Assembly (NCBI GenBank): GCA_902167325.1
Contig: LR632930.1
Coordinates: 5,642,001-5,706,000 of the forward strand
Direction of reading: 5' to 3'
DNA from: Chitinophaga pinensis
GTDB lineage: Bacteria; Bacteroidota; Bacteroidia; Chitinophagales; Chitinophagaceae
DNA length: 64,000 nucleotides
Made by a program: the position numbers and the translations under genes. Below the pieces are notes generated by a model, which was not told where the DNA came from, searched no databases, and saw nothing but the letters and a program-made list of their open reading frames with translations. Shown piece by piece: positions 9,242-17,829 of this stretch (position 1 is the stretch's first letter; the number at the start of each line of letters is the position of its first letter).

Positions 9242-10165
9242 ATGGACAAGATGATCCGAATAGGTACACGGGATAGCCAGCTCGCCATGTGGCAGGCTAA
9301 TCTTGTGAAAGATTTATTGACGCAAAACGGCCACGAAGTAGCACTCGTCCCCATTAAAAGCGAAGGCGATATCGACCTCGTTACTCCCCTTTACGAGATC
9401 GGTGTCCAGGGGATTTTCACCAAAACCCTCGACGTAGCGCTCCTCGCCGGCAAAATAGATGTAGCCGTACATTCCTTCAAAGATGTACCAACGCAGCTGC
9501 CACAGGGACTGGTTAACGCAGCCATCCTTGAACGCGGTCCGGTAAAAGACCTGCTGGTTTACAAAGGAGATACTGCCTTCCTCCAAAACCCTGCTTCATC
9601 CGCCAACATCGCCACCAGCAGCATCCGCCGCAAAGCGCAATGGCTTCGCCGTTTTCCCAATCATCAACTCCATAACCTCCGTGGCAATGTTATTAAACGC
9701 CTGGAAAAACTGGAAGCCGAAAACTGGAATGCCGCCATTTTCGCAGCCGCAGGGCTGGAACGCATTAATCTCCGTCCCGCCAACTCCATAGAACTGGACT
9801 GGATGATTCCGGCTCCCGCACAGGGCGCTATCGTAGCCGCCTGCCGGGAAGATAATACGCCTGTACGCGAGGCACTCGCCCTCCTGAACCATACCGATAC
9901 CGCTATCTGCACCACTGAAGAAAGAGCGTTCCTGCGCACCCTCCTCGGCGGATGCACCACGCCTATCAGCGCCTACGCCTACATCAGCGACGGCGAAATG
10001 ATCTTCGAAGGCAGCCTCTGCAGCCTCGACGGCTCCCAATCGCTCCATACCACCCGCCGCACCGCCGTATCGGCTGCTGCAGGCACCGGGCAGGATGCCG
10101 CGCAGGAGATCCTTTCCAAAGGCGGCGATATTATTGTTCAAGCCATCAGAAATGCACAGCGATAA
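9242..10165 (+). CDS. hemC: Porphobilinogen deaminase (hydroxymethylbilane synthase)
   Basis: Joins four porphobilinogens into hydroxymethylbilane. RIGTRDSQLAMWQA at the N terminus, the VHSFKDVPT active-site loop and IATSSIRRKAQWL are typical. The dipyrromethane cofactor cysteine is in LLGGCTTPISAYA (Cys238). At 307 residues the length is normal. It starts 6 bp after hemA and its 3' end overlaps hemD by 14 bp, so the two are probably translationally coupled. Confidence 0.97.
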   Translation: MDKMIRIGTRDSQLAMWQANLVKDLLTQNGHEVALVPIKSEGDIDLVTPLYEIGVQGIFTKTLDVALLAGKIDVAVHSFKDVPTQLPQGLVNAAILERGPVKDLLVYKGDTAFLQNPASSANIATSSIRRKAQWLRRFPNHQLHNLRGNVIKRLEKLEAENWNAAIFAAAGLERINLRPANSIELDWMIPAPAQGAIVAACREDNTPVREALALLNHTDTAICTTEERAFLRTLLGGCTTPISAYAYISDGEMIFEGSLCSLDGSQSLHTTRRTAVSAAAGTGQDAAQEILSKGGDIIVQAIRNAQR

Positions 10166-10871
10166 GCACCGCATATTAAGCACGAAGGAGCTGCCTGATT
10201 CCCTCCGGCTGCTGGCCACCGCAAAGAACATCTTCCTGCGCGACCAGCCCTTTATCGACATCCTCCCCGTGCGCAACCCCGAACTGGAAGCACGCCTGAC
10301 AGCGATTGCACAGGGCGGTAAAGTGCTGGTGTTTACCAGTCCGAATACGGTAAAAGCCGTGGCGGCCCTTTGGGGTAAGCCGGCCGGCCAACAGGTATAC
10401 TGCCTCGGCGGCGCCACGCTGGAAGCCATCGAAAAAGCCATCCCCGGTACCGAAATACTCGGCACCGGTATCAGCTCCCTCGAACTGGCAAAGCGCATAG
10501 TGGCAGATGGTACCGTGAAAGAGATCGTGTTCCTTTGCGGTAATATCCGCAGGAACGATCTGCCGGAACATTTGCTCGCTAACAACATCGCCGTAGAAGA
10601 ACATATCGTATACGAAACGGTGGAAACACCTGCCCTGCTGGAAGAGCGATACGACGGGGTGCTGTTTTTCAGTCCCAGCAGCGTCCGCAGCTTCTTCCTC
10701 CACAACCGTCCGAACGGGCATACCGTGTACTTCGCCATTGGTGAAACTACCGGAGGTGCCGTAAAAGAAGCCACCGGCATTCTGCCGGTTATCAGCAAAG
10801 AGGCATCCGTGCCCGCGCTGGTACAAACTGCCATCGATTATTTTGACAACATCAACTATAGCAACGAATGA
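10152..10871 (+). CDS. hemD: Uroporphyrinogen-III synthase
   Basis: Closes and inverts hydroxymethylbilane to uroporphyrinogen III. HemD is weakly conserved in sequence, and the call rests on the two-lobe pattern and on context. Visible features are [16 protein letters not shown] near residue 57, [27 protein letters not shown] in the hinge region, and [12 protein letters not shown]. The ATG at 10152 overlaps hemC; a longer frame to 10095 lies inside hemC. The stop overlaps the hemE start (ATGA). Confidence 0.9.
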   Translation: MHSDKHRILSTKELPDSLRLLATAKNIFLRDQPFIDILPVRNPELEARLTAIAQGGKVLVFTSPNTVKAVAALWGKPAGQQVYCLGGATLEAIEKAIPGTEILGTGISSLELAKRIVADGTVKEIVFLCGNIRRNDLPEHLLANNIAVEEHIVYETVETPALLEERYDGVLFFSPSSVRSFFLHNRPNGHTVYFAIGETTGGAVKEATGILPVISKEASVPALVQTAIDYFDNINYSNE

Positions 10872-11896
10872 ACGGATTACAGAACGATCTGCTGCTGAAG
10901 GCCCTTTCGGGCAGCCCCGTATCCCGCCCCCCCGTGTGGATGATGCGCCAGGCCGGCCGCTTTTTACCGGATTACATCAAGCTCCGCGATAAATACTCTT
11001 TCTTCGAACGTTGCCAGACGCCCGAACTGGCCACGGAGATCACCGTAATGCCGGTAGACCAGGTGGGTGTAGACGCAGCCATCATCTTCTCCGACATCCT
11101 CGTGGTGCCTCAGGCCATGGGCATGGAAGTGCAGCTCATCGAAAAAGTGGGCCCCATACTCCCCCAGCCCATCAAATCAGCGGCAGATCTCAACCGTATT
11201 CATATCCCTGATGTGAACGACAGCCTGCATTATGTGATGGACGCCCTGCGCCTCACCAAACAGACCCTCGCCGGCCGCGTTCCCCTCATCGGCTTCGCCG
11301 GCGCCCCCTGGACGCTGCTTTGCTACATGGTACAGGGCAAAGGCTCCAAAACCTTCGACGAGGCCAAGGCTTTCTGCTATACCCAGCCTGAAACTGCCCA
11401 CGAACTGCTGAACCGCATCACCGAAACCACGATCGCTTACCTCAAAGCGCAGGTAGCCGCAGGTGCCGATGTGGTACAGATCTTCGACTCATGGGGCGGC
11501 CTCCTCAGTCCGGAAGACTTTGAAACATTCTCCCTCCAATACATCCGCCGCATCGTAGCCGCACTGCAGGGCACCGTACCGGTGATCGTATTCGCCAAAG
11601 GCGCCTGGTTCGCCCTTGAAGAAATGGCAGCCACCGGCGCGCAGGGCCTCGGCCTCGACTGGTGCATCAAACCCCACCTGGCACGCCAGATGGCTGGTCC
11701 GAACATTACCCTACAGGGCAACTTCGACCCCGCACAGCTCATGAAGCCCATCCCGGAAATTCAGAAATCCGTGAAAGCCATGATCGACGCATTTGGTCCG
11801 CAGCGATACATCGCCAACCTCGGCCACGGCATCCTGCCCAACATCCCGGTAGATCATGCCAAAGCATTCATAGAAGCCGTTAAGAACTATGCATAA
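10868..11896 (+). CDS. hemE: Uroporphyrinogen decarboxylase
   Basis: Decarboxylates the four acetate side chains of uroporphyrinogen III to give coproporphyrinogen III. The family hallmark [15 protein letters not shown] lies near residues 22-36 with its two Arg. [15 protein letters not shown] carries the essential Asp, and [15 protein letters not shown] and [14 protein letters not shown] follow. The 342-residue length is normal. The start overlaps the hemD stop by 4 bp and the stop overlaps hemF by 8 bp. Confidence 0.97.
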   Translation: MNGLQNDLLLKALSGSPVSRPPVWMMRQAGRFLPDYIKLRDKYSFFERCQTPELATEITVMPVDQVGVDAAIIFSDILVVPQAMGMEVQLIEKVGPILPQPIKSAADLNRIHIPDVNDSLHYVMDALRLTKQTLAGRVPLIGFAGAPWTLLCYMVQGKGSKTFDEAKAFCYTQPETAHELLNRITETTIAYLKAQVAAGADVVQIFDSWGGLLSPEDFETFSLQYIRRIVAALQGTVPVIVFAKGAWFALEEMAATGAQGLGLDWCIKPHLARQMAGPNITLQGNFDPAQLMKPIPEIQKSVKAMIDAFGPQRYIANLGHGILPNIPVDHAKAFIEAVKNYA

Positions 11897-12803
11897 TATG
11901 TCCGTAAAAGACCGGTTCGTCCCTTTCATCCACCAGCTGCAAAACGAGATCTGCGCTGCACTGGAACAGGCGGATGGCAAAGCGAAGTTCCGGGAAGACA
12001 AATGGGACCGTCCCGAAGGCGGCGGGGGCATCACCCGCGTTATCTCCGGCGGTAACGTGTTCCAGAAAGGCGGCGTAAACACCTCTGTAGTAAGTGGTAA
12101 ACTGCCGCCCGTTATGGCGCAGCAGTTCAAAGTACCCGACAACAGCAGTTTCCTCGCAGCCGGCCTTTCCCTCGTTATCCATCCCGAGAACCCTTACGTG
12201 CCCACCGTACACGCCAACTGGCGGTATTTTGAGCTGTATGGCGACGACGGACAGATACAGGACAGCTGGTTTGGCGGCGGTGCCGACCTCACCCCGTATT
12301 ACATTACCGGGGAAGACGGCAATCATTTTCACCGTACCTTCAAGGATGCATGCGGCGCGTATTATGAACAATACAAGCGCCAGTGCGATGAGTATTTCGT
12401 GAACAAACACCGGAACAATGAAGCACGCGGCATCGGCGGCGTGTTTTATGACTACCTCCGCCCAACGGCGGAACGTACGGCAGAAGACCTGCTGCAGTTC
12501 CAGTTCTCCAACGGCAACGCTTTCCTGAAAGCCTATCTGCCCATCGTGGAATTGCGGAAAGAAACGCCGTATGGAGAAGAGCAGGTGAACTGGCAGGAAT
12601 ACCGCCGTGGCCGTTACGTGGAGTTCAATCTCATCCACGACCGCGGCACCTTGTTCGGCCTCAAAACCAACGGGCGCATTGAGTCCATCCTCATGAGCCT
12701 CCCCTCCCGCGCACGCTGGGAGTACGACTATCACCCCGCACCGGGTAGTCCGGAAGCGGAGTTGCTGGAGTACCTGAAGCCGCGCGAATGGGTAAAACCG
12801 TAA
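11889..12803 (+). CDS. hemF: Oxygen-dependent coproporphyrinogen-III oxidase
   Basis: Converts coproporphyrinogen III to protoporphyrinogen IX using O2. The sequence shows [52 protein letters not shown] and [12 protein letters not shown], the block order of HemF rather than radical-SAM HemN. Translation could begin at 11889 or at the second ATG at 11898, just after the hemE stop; they differ by three residues. Choice of the aerobic enzyme implies heme synthesis under oxygen; a HemN may exist elsewhere. Confidence 0.96.
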   Translation: MHNMSVKDRFVPFIHQLQNEICAALEQADGKAKFREDKWDRPEGGGGITRVISGGNVFQKGGVNTSVVSGKLPPVMAQQFKVPDNSSFLAAGLSLVIHPENPYVPTVHANWRYFELYGDDGQIQDSWFGGGADLTPYYITGEDGNHFHRTFKDACGAYYEQYKRQCDEYFVNKHRNNEARGIGGVFYDYLRPTAERTAEDLLQFQFSNGNAFLKAYLPIVELRKETPYGEEQVNWQEYRRGRYVEFNLIHDRGTLFGLKTNGRIESILMSLPSRARWEYDYHPAPGSPEAELLEYLKPREWVKP

Positions 12804-12829
12804 CAGACGAACTTTAAAATATTTCAGTG

Positions 12830-13801
12830 ATGATCAGAAGAAACAGAATATTACGCACCTCCCCCGCCATCCGTGCGATGGTAGCGGAAACCATTTTGAC
12901 CCCTGCAGATTTCATTGCTCCGCTCTTCATTGTTGAAGGCAAAGGCGTGAAAGAAGAGATCTCCTCCATGCCCGGTTACTTCCGTTATTCCCTCGATGGT
13001 ACCGTGCAGGAAGCAAAAGAACTCTGGAGCATGGGCATTAAAAGCGTGCTGCTGTTCATTAAATGTGCGGATGAGCTGAAAGACAACAAAGGCACCGAAG
13101 CCGTGAACCCCAACGGGCTTATGCAGCGGGCCATTAAAGCCGTGAAAGACGCCGTGCCGGGCATGGTGGTGATGACCGACGTTGCCCTGGACCCCTTTTC
13201 CAGCTATGGTCACGACGGGATCGTTGAGAACGAAGAGATCGTAAACGATGCAACCGTGGAAGTGCTGGCCCGTATGAGCCTCAGCCATGCCGAAGCCGGA
13301 GCCGACTTTGTAGCCCCCAGCGATATGATGGACGGCCGCATCCTCGCTATCCGCGACATCCTCGAAGAAAATAATTTTACCAAAACCGGCATTATGGCCT
13401 ACAGCGCCAAATATGCCAGCTGCTTCTACGGTCCTTTCCGTGATGCGCTGGACTCCGCTCCCGGTTTCGGTGATAAGAAAACCTACCAGATGGATTACGC
13501 CAACGCCCGCGAAGCCCTCCGTGAAACACTGATGGATGTGGACGAAGGCGCTGATATCGTAATGGTAAAACCCGCAATGGCTTACCTGGATATCATCCGT
13601 TTGATTAAAGACAGCGTAACCGTTCCCGTGAGTGCCTACCATGTTAGTGGCGAATATGCCATGATCAAGGCGGCCGCTAAAATGGGATGGATCAATGAAG
13701 AAAAGGCTATACTGGAAAGCCTCACCAGCATCAAACGTGCCGGGGCCGACCTCATTGCCACGTACTTCGCGAAAGATGCAGTACGCCTGTTAAATCACTA
13801 A
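12830..13801 (+). CDS. hemB: Porphobilinogen synthase (delta-aminolevulinate dehydratase), Mg-type metal site
   Basis: Condenses two 5-aminolevulinates into porphobilinogen. The two Schiff-base lysines are in MAYSAKYASCFYGPFR (Lys194) and VMVKPAMAYLDI (Lys247). The segment that holds three zinc-binding cysteines in zinc enzymes here reads TDVALDPFSSYGHDG. The cysteines are absent and Asp/Ser/Ala take their place, as in Mg-dependent ALADs. Start taken as ATG at 12830; a GTG lies one codon earlier. It is 26 bp after hemF. Confidence 0.96.
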   Translation: MIRRNRILRTSPAIRAMVAETILTPADFIAPLFIVEGKGVKEEISSMPGYFRYSLDGTVQEAKELWSMGIKSVLLFIKCADELKDNKGTEAVNPNGLMQRAIKAVKDAVPGMVVMTDVALDPFSSYGHDGIVENEEIVNDATVEVLARMSLSHAEAGADFVAPSDMMDGRILAIRDILEENNFTKTGIMAYSAKYASCFYGPFRDALDSAPGFGDKKTYQMDYANAREALRETLMDVDEGADIVMVKPAMAYLDIIRLIKDSVTVPVSAYHVSGEYAMIKAAAKMGWINEEKAILESLTSIKRAGADLIATYFAKDAVRLLNH

Positions 13802-13813
13802 AACCCTGCAACG

Positions 13814-15103
13814 ATGTTTACAAAGAGCCAGGCATTATTCGAAAAGGCCAATAAGGTGATCCCCGGCGGCGTGAACTCTCCCGTGCGCGCGTTCCGCAGC
13901 GTGGGTGGTACGCCCGTATTCATGCAGCACGCCAAAGGTGCGTACATGTATGATGTGGACGGTAACCGCTATGTGGATTACATCAACTCCTGGGGCCCCA
14001 TGATCCTCGGCCATGCATATGAGCCTGTGGTGAAAGCCATACAGGAATACGCCACCTACTCCACCTCTTTCGGTGCTCCTACAGAACTGGAGATCACCGT
14101 GGCAGAGCAGATCATCAGTATGGTGCCCAATATCGAAATGGTACGCATGGTGAACTCAGGTACCGAAGCCTGTATGAGCGCGTTGCGCCTCGCACGCGGG
14201 TTTACGGGCCGCAATAAAGTCATTAAGTTCGAAGGGAATTACCATGGCCATGCCGATCCGTTCCTCGTGAGCGCCGGCAGCGGTGTGGCTACCCTCGGCA
14301 TACAATCCGTTCCCGGCGTTACTGCATCTGTTGCGGAAGACACGCTCAGCGTGCCTTATAACAACCTGCCCGCTGTAGAACAACTGGTAGCCGAATATCC
14401 TGACCAGATCGCCGCCATCATCGTGGAGCCCGTTGCGGGCAACATGGGTTGCATCCTCCCTCAGGCCGGCTTCCTCGAAGGACTCCGCACCATCTGCGAT
14501 AAAAACGGCATCGTGTTTATCATGGATGAAGTGATGACCGGCTTCCGCCTCGCCAAAGGCGGTGCACAGGAGCTGTTCAATGTGAAAGCCGATATCGTAA
14601 CCTTCGGTAAGATCATCGGCGGCGGTATGCCAGTAGGTGCTTTCGCAGGAAGCCGGGAGATCATGGAACACATTGCCCCTGCGGGTAAGGTGTATCAGGC
14701 AGGTACGCTCAGCGGCAACCCCATCGCCATGATTGCGGGTTACACGCTGTTGAAAACCCTTGCTGACCATCCCAATATTTACACCCAGCTGGAAGAAAAA
14801 ACCAACACGCTGGTGAGCGGTCTCCGCGAAGCTTTTGGTGCTGCAGGTGTTGTATACCAGATCAACCAGATTGGGTCAATGATGAGCGTACACTTCGCGG
14901 AATATCCCATTGTTGACTTCTCTTCGGCCTCCGGCGCAAACAATGAGCTGTTCCGCCGCTTCTTCCATGCCATGCTGGAAAGAGGCGTATATCTGCCGCC
15001 TTCCGCTTTTGAAAGCTGGTTCATCTGTCACGCACTGGGGCAGGATGATATCGACTTCACTGTGGATGCCGCCAAAGCCTCCATGAAGGCCATTACAGCA
15101 TAA
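13814..15103 (+). CDS. hemL: Glutamate-1-semialdehyde 2,1-aminomutase
   Basis: PLP enzyme turning glutamate-1-semialdehyde into 5-aminolevulinate. It begins with the class-III pattern FEKANKVIPGGVNSPVRAF. The PLP lysine is in VTFGKIIGGGMPVGAF (Lys266), preceded by FIMDEVMTGFR. The 429-residue length is standard. It is the last gene of the operon, 12 bp after hemB. With hemA it provides the C5 entry, so the cluster encodes every step from Glu-tRNA to heme except protoporphyrinogen oxidation. Confidence 0.97.
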   Translation: MFTKSQALFEKANKVIPGGVNSPVRAFRSVGGTPVFMQHAKGAYMYDVDGNRYVDYINSWGPMILGHAYEPVVKAIQEYATYSTSFGAPTELEITVAEQIISMVPNIEMVRMVNSGTEACMSALRLARGFTGRNKVIKFEGNYHGHADPFLVSAGSGVATLGIQSVPGVTASVAEDTLSVPYNNLPAVEQLVAEYPDQIAAIIVEPVAGNMGCILPQAGFLEGLRTICDKNGIVFIMDEVMTGFRLAKGGAQELFNVKADIVTFGKIIGGGMPVGAFAGSREIMEHIAPAGKVYQAGTLSGNPIAMIAGYTLLKTLADHPNIYTQLEEKTNTLVSGLREAFGAAGVVYQINQIGSMMSVHFAEYPIVDFSSASGANNELFRRFFHAMLERGVYLPPSAFESWFICHALGQDDIDFTVDAAKASMKAITA

Positions 15104-15104
15104 C

Positions 15105-15134
15105 AAAAACGCCCGGAGCGTCATGCTTCGGGCG
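15105..15134 (-). terminator. Probable terminator for the esterase gene, minus strand
   Basis: A stem of up to 10 pairs (15110-15119 with 15125-15134) is followed on the minus strand by TTTTTG. It lies beyond the plus-strand terminator at 15181-15203, so the two convergent units have interleaved terminators. On the minus strand one pair is a C-A mismatch. Confidence 0.6.
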
Positions 15135-15180
15135 TGTATATACCTTGTTAACGATCAATCCGGTTATTGTGAGAGTGGAA

Positions 15181-15203
15181 GCTGCCTTCGGGCAGCTTTT
15201 TTT
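15181..15203 (+). terminator. Intrinsic terminator of the hem operon
   Basis: A GCTGCC/GGCAGC stem with a stable TTCG tetraloop (15181-15196) is followed by seven T. The T-run overlaps the stop codon of the convergent esterase gene. Confidence 0.88.
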
Positions 15204-15975
15204 ATTGCAGCTGATGCGAGAACATCCAGGGGAAAAGCTCGGGGTCTGCAAACACATTATCCCAGCTGTTGTGCCCCACACCGGGGTATTCCGTATACTT
15301 CACATCAGCCCCTTTCTCTTTCAGCACCTCGTAGAATATACGGCTGGAGGTAGGGGGCACCACCTTATCATCCGCCCCGTGGAAGATCCATACTGCCGTG
15401 TTTTTAGCATATCGTTTGGCCAGCTTTTCATTGCCCGCGCCACAAATGGGAAAGGCTGCCGCAAAACGAGTCGGGAAACGGGCCAGCATATCAAATGTAC
15501 CCATACCACCCATAGACATACCGCCTACGTATAAACGCTTCGTATCTATGCTGCCGGAAGCCATGAGACTGTCGATCAGCTGATATAATAAACGCGAGGG
15601 CGCTGTTGGTGGCAGGGAAGCCGGGAAAGTGAAGGAACGGTTGCCAGTACTGTCCTGGTCGACCATCATGGGCGCCCAGGTAGCGTTATCGGCACATTGC
15701 GGGAATATAACGAAAGCGGGAAACTGCTTGCGCAGTGTATCGTTCAGGAACATTTTGCTGCCGTGAATGAGTTGCTTTTCGTTATCACTCCCGCGCTCAC
15801 CGATGCCATGCATAAAGATGATGAGGGGATATGTTTTACCGGCGTTATACCCTGCTGGCGGGAGTATGCGGTAAGGGAGCGATTCGCCGCCGCGGCTGAA
15901 CCAGCGTGCTTCAAATTCCTGCGCACTGGTTAGTAAGGGACACATCACCAGTAAGGATAGTAAAAATTGTCTCAT
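15202..15975 (-). CDS. Secreted alpha/beta-hydrolase (carboxylesterase/phospholipase-like)
   Basis: A 257-residue exported serine hydrolase. The signal peptide is MRQFLLSLLVMCPLLTSAQ. The oxyanion region IIFMHGIGERGSDN is near residue 55, the nucleophile elbow GGMSMGG puts Ser at 154, HGADDKVVPP holds the Asp (about 203), and GVGHNSW the His (235). This resembles the prolyl-oligopeptidase-like and PHB-depolymerase-like esterases often annotated in Bacteroidota. Substrate is unknown. It is a monocistronic gene convergent with hemL. Confidence 0.88.
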   Translation of the reverse strand: MRQFLLSLLVMCPLLTSAQEFEARWFSRGGESLPYRILPPAGYNAGKTYPLIIFMHGIGERGSDNEKQLIHGSKMFLNDTLRKQFPAFVIFPQCADNATWAPMMVDQDSTGNRSFTFPASLPPTAPSRLLYQLIDSLMASGSIDTKRLYVGGMSMGGMGTFDMLARFPTRFAAAFPICGAGNEKLAKRYAKNTAVWIFHGADDKVVPPTSSRIFYEVLKEKGADVKYTEYPGVGHNSWDNVFADPELFPWMFSHQLQ

Positions 15976-16033
15976 ACCTCCAATTTAAGCAATTACCGGA
16001 CCTTTTTGGAACGTTAACAAATTCAGGGAGGTG

Positions 16034-16822
16034 CTACTTACGTTCCTTATGCTCCCAGTAATATCCTCTAACCTGATTAAAAACCAACAGGCTGTGGCTT
16101 TCCACTGTTTCGATACGGATCTCCCGGAAGCGGTTACGGTAACGTAATGCGAAGTAGACAGCCCCAAGCGTAGGTGATTTTACGTCTTCATATTCCAGCT
16201 TCACTTCCCTCCCGTTATTCAGCCTAAACCCTTTAAAGCCTCCTCGGTAATATTCCTGGCGTTCCAGCAGCTGCTCTCCTTTTTCATCGAACCGGTAATG
16301 GAATTCCCCACCATACATAGCCACCTCTGCCGGTTGGAGGGCTGGTAATAGCCAGATGGATATACTACGGTCGCCGTTGAGTCTTATGAATTTATTCATC
16401 CGCACATACGACCTGCCCAGCATAACACCCGCATTCCTGTATGCCTTCCTTATACCGCGGGATACGTTGCACATCATGGCAGTATCGGGCGGGGTAGTAA
16501 CACTTTCTATAGAATCCTGCCGGTTAATGCGGTAATGAATGGCCAGGTCATAAGCTGTGTCCTGAAACTTGCCGTAAGCACCATACCACATGCTGTCGCG
16601 GCCCTTATAAACGAACCACTCCTTCCCCGTGCGCTGCAGGAGGTCCATATCGGCATGTGTAACCGTATCGGAAAGGCGCCAGGCGGCGCTGTCGTATTCG
16701 ATGAGCCACTCAGCAGTTTTCACATGCGCCGAAAACTCAGCCACGGGAAACTTATAGTGCTTTTCAGGCCCGCTGAAATGAAGATGTACCAGCAGAAAAG
16801 CCAGGTATTTCCAGAATATCAT
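16034..16822 (-). CDS. Hypothetical exported protein
   Basis: A 262-residue product from the ATG at 16822, which precedes a hydrophobic export-type stretch (MIFWKYLAFLLVHLHFSG). A nine-residue longer start at 16849 is less convincing. The mature part is rich in Tyr, Arg and Trp and looks beta-rich (EWFVYKGRDSMWYGAYGKFQDTAYDL, GGEFHYRFDEKGEQLLERQEYYRGGFKG). No family was recognised. It is a single gene with the same orientation as the esterase, 58 bp upstream of it. Confidence 0.7.
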   Translation of the reverse strand: MIFWKYLAFLLVHLHFSGPEKHYKFPVAEFSAHVKTAEWLIEYDSAAWRLSDTVTHADMDLLQRTGKEWFVYKGRDSMWYGAYGKFQDTAYDLAIHYRINRQDSIESVTTPPDTAMMCNVSRGIRKAYRNAGVMLGRSYVRMNKFIRLNGDRSISIWLLPALQPAEVAMYGGEFHYRFDEKGEQLLERQEYYRGGFKGFRLNNGREVKLEYEDVKSPTLGAVYFALRYRNRFREIRIETVESHSLLVFNQVRGYYWEHKERK

Positions 16823-16995
16823 AGGATAGGGCGTTGAATCTCCATTCAAATATATATAAAATAATAATACATGGAGCTAATCAGACATTCCGGGAAGCAA
16901 AATCCACACTTTTCCGTAAACAGGGCATAACTGCCGGAGGAAACGGGGTGGCATAGTATTTTCATTTAATAACCTGAACCCAAATTGTGAAAAAT

Positions 16996-17589
16996 ATGAA
17001 ACACTGGATAGCTTATATACTGCCGTTTGCGCTGGGATTTGCTGCCTGTAACAATGCTGGCAGGCAGAACAGGAATGACACCACACTGCCCTCGGATACA
17101 GGCATTACCGAAAACATGGCTAAAGCCGTGAACCGCGAAGTGCTGCCCAAAGATTCCGTGCGAGACGATTCCAAAAACCTCGTGAAAGCGGCTGAAGACG
17201 GACTCTTCGAAGTACGACTTGTCACGGACGCACAATCCAAAGCCAGCAGCGCATCCGTAAAAAAACTGGCCAAACAAATGGAGCAATCGCATGAACAAAT
17301 CAATAAGGAACTGAAAGCACTCGCCGCACAGAAGTTCATCGTAACACCTACCGCTATCAGCGACGGTCAATCAAGAGATATCGGCAATATCATGGAAAAG
17401 AGCGGCAAAGATTTCGACAAAGCATTTTTGGACAAGCTCGAATCCGCACATAAAAACGCGATAGATTTATTCGAAAAGATGTCGGAAAAGGCGGAAGATC
17501 CGGATATCAAGGCATTTTTTACCAAACATTTACCCGAGCTGCGCATGCATCTCGAAATGGTGCAGAAAGAAAAAGACAAGTTGAAGTAA
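16996..17589 (+). CDS. DUF4142-type lipoprotein
   Basis: A 197-residue predicted lipoprotein with lipobox GFAAC at residues 17-21. The rest is helical, with the DUF4142 pattern: an LVKAAEDGLFEVRL start, long helices bearing the MEQSHEQINKELKALA motif, and DKAFLDKLESAHKNAIDLFEKMSEKAEDPDIKAFF. The ATG at 16996 is preferred over a GTG at 16987. The function of DUF4142 proteins is not established. A TPP riboswitch begins only 5 nt after its stop codon, so the gene transcript would run straight into the aptamer. Confidence 0.9.
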   Translation: MKHWIAYILPFALGFAACNNAGRQNRNDTTLPSDTGITENMAKAVNREVLPKDSVRDDSKNLVKAAEDGLFEVRLVTDAQSKASSASVKKLAKQMEQSHEQINKELKALAAQKFIVTPTAISDGQSRDIGNIMEKSGKDFDKAFLDKLESAHKNAIDLFEKMSEKAEDPDIKAFFTKHLPELRMHLEMVQKEKDKLK

Positions 17590-17593
17590 TTCC

Positions 17594-17685
17594 ATCTTTC
17601 CAATAAGGGTGGCCTAACTCAGAGCCTGAGATACATACCTTTAAACACCTGATCCGGGTAATGCCGGCGCAGGGAACGGAAAGAT
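17594..17685 (+). ncRNA. TPP (thiamine pyrophosphate) riboswitch aptamer, orphan
   Basis: It carries the conserved THI-box blocks: AAGGGTG, CTGAGA (17634-17639 within GCCTGAGATACATACC), CACCTGATC, and GGGTAATGCCGGCGCAGGGAA. P1 is a perfect 8-bp helix, 17594-17601 with 17678-17685. P4/P5 forms from CCTG...CAGG and CCGG...CCGG. An intrinsic terminator follows at 17694. A candidate antiterminator pairs 17648-17656 (CCTGATCCG, part of the ligand-binding core) with 17686-17694. No thiamine gene follows: the next gene on this strand starts at 18746, and the intervening gene points the other way. Confidence 0.95.
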
Positions 17686-17693
17686 CGGATCAG

Positions 17694-17725
17694 GGGGTTG
17701 AGCAATTGCTCAGCCCCTTTTTTTT
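17694..17725 (+). terminator. Terminator of the TPP riboswitch expression platform
   Basis: A ten-pair stem (17694-17703 with 17708-17717, one G-U, AATT loop) is followed by eight T. Its base overlaps the last bases of the candidate antiterminator strand (17686-17694), as expected for a transcriptional OFF switch. Confidence 0.93.
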
Positions 17726-17829
17726 ATTAATTTCCTTCCGGATGAATTGCTACTTTGTACGTGCGAATGGCACTTGCAGGATAAAAGATAATATGCTGTC
17801 TCCTCGTTTCTCTCTTCATATCCATCACT

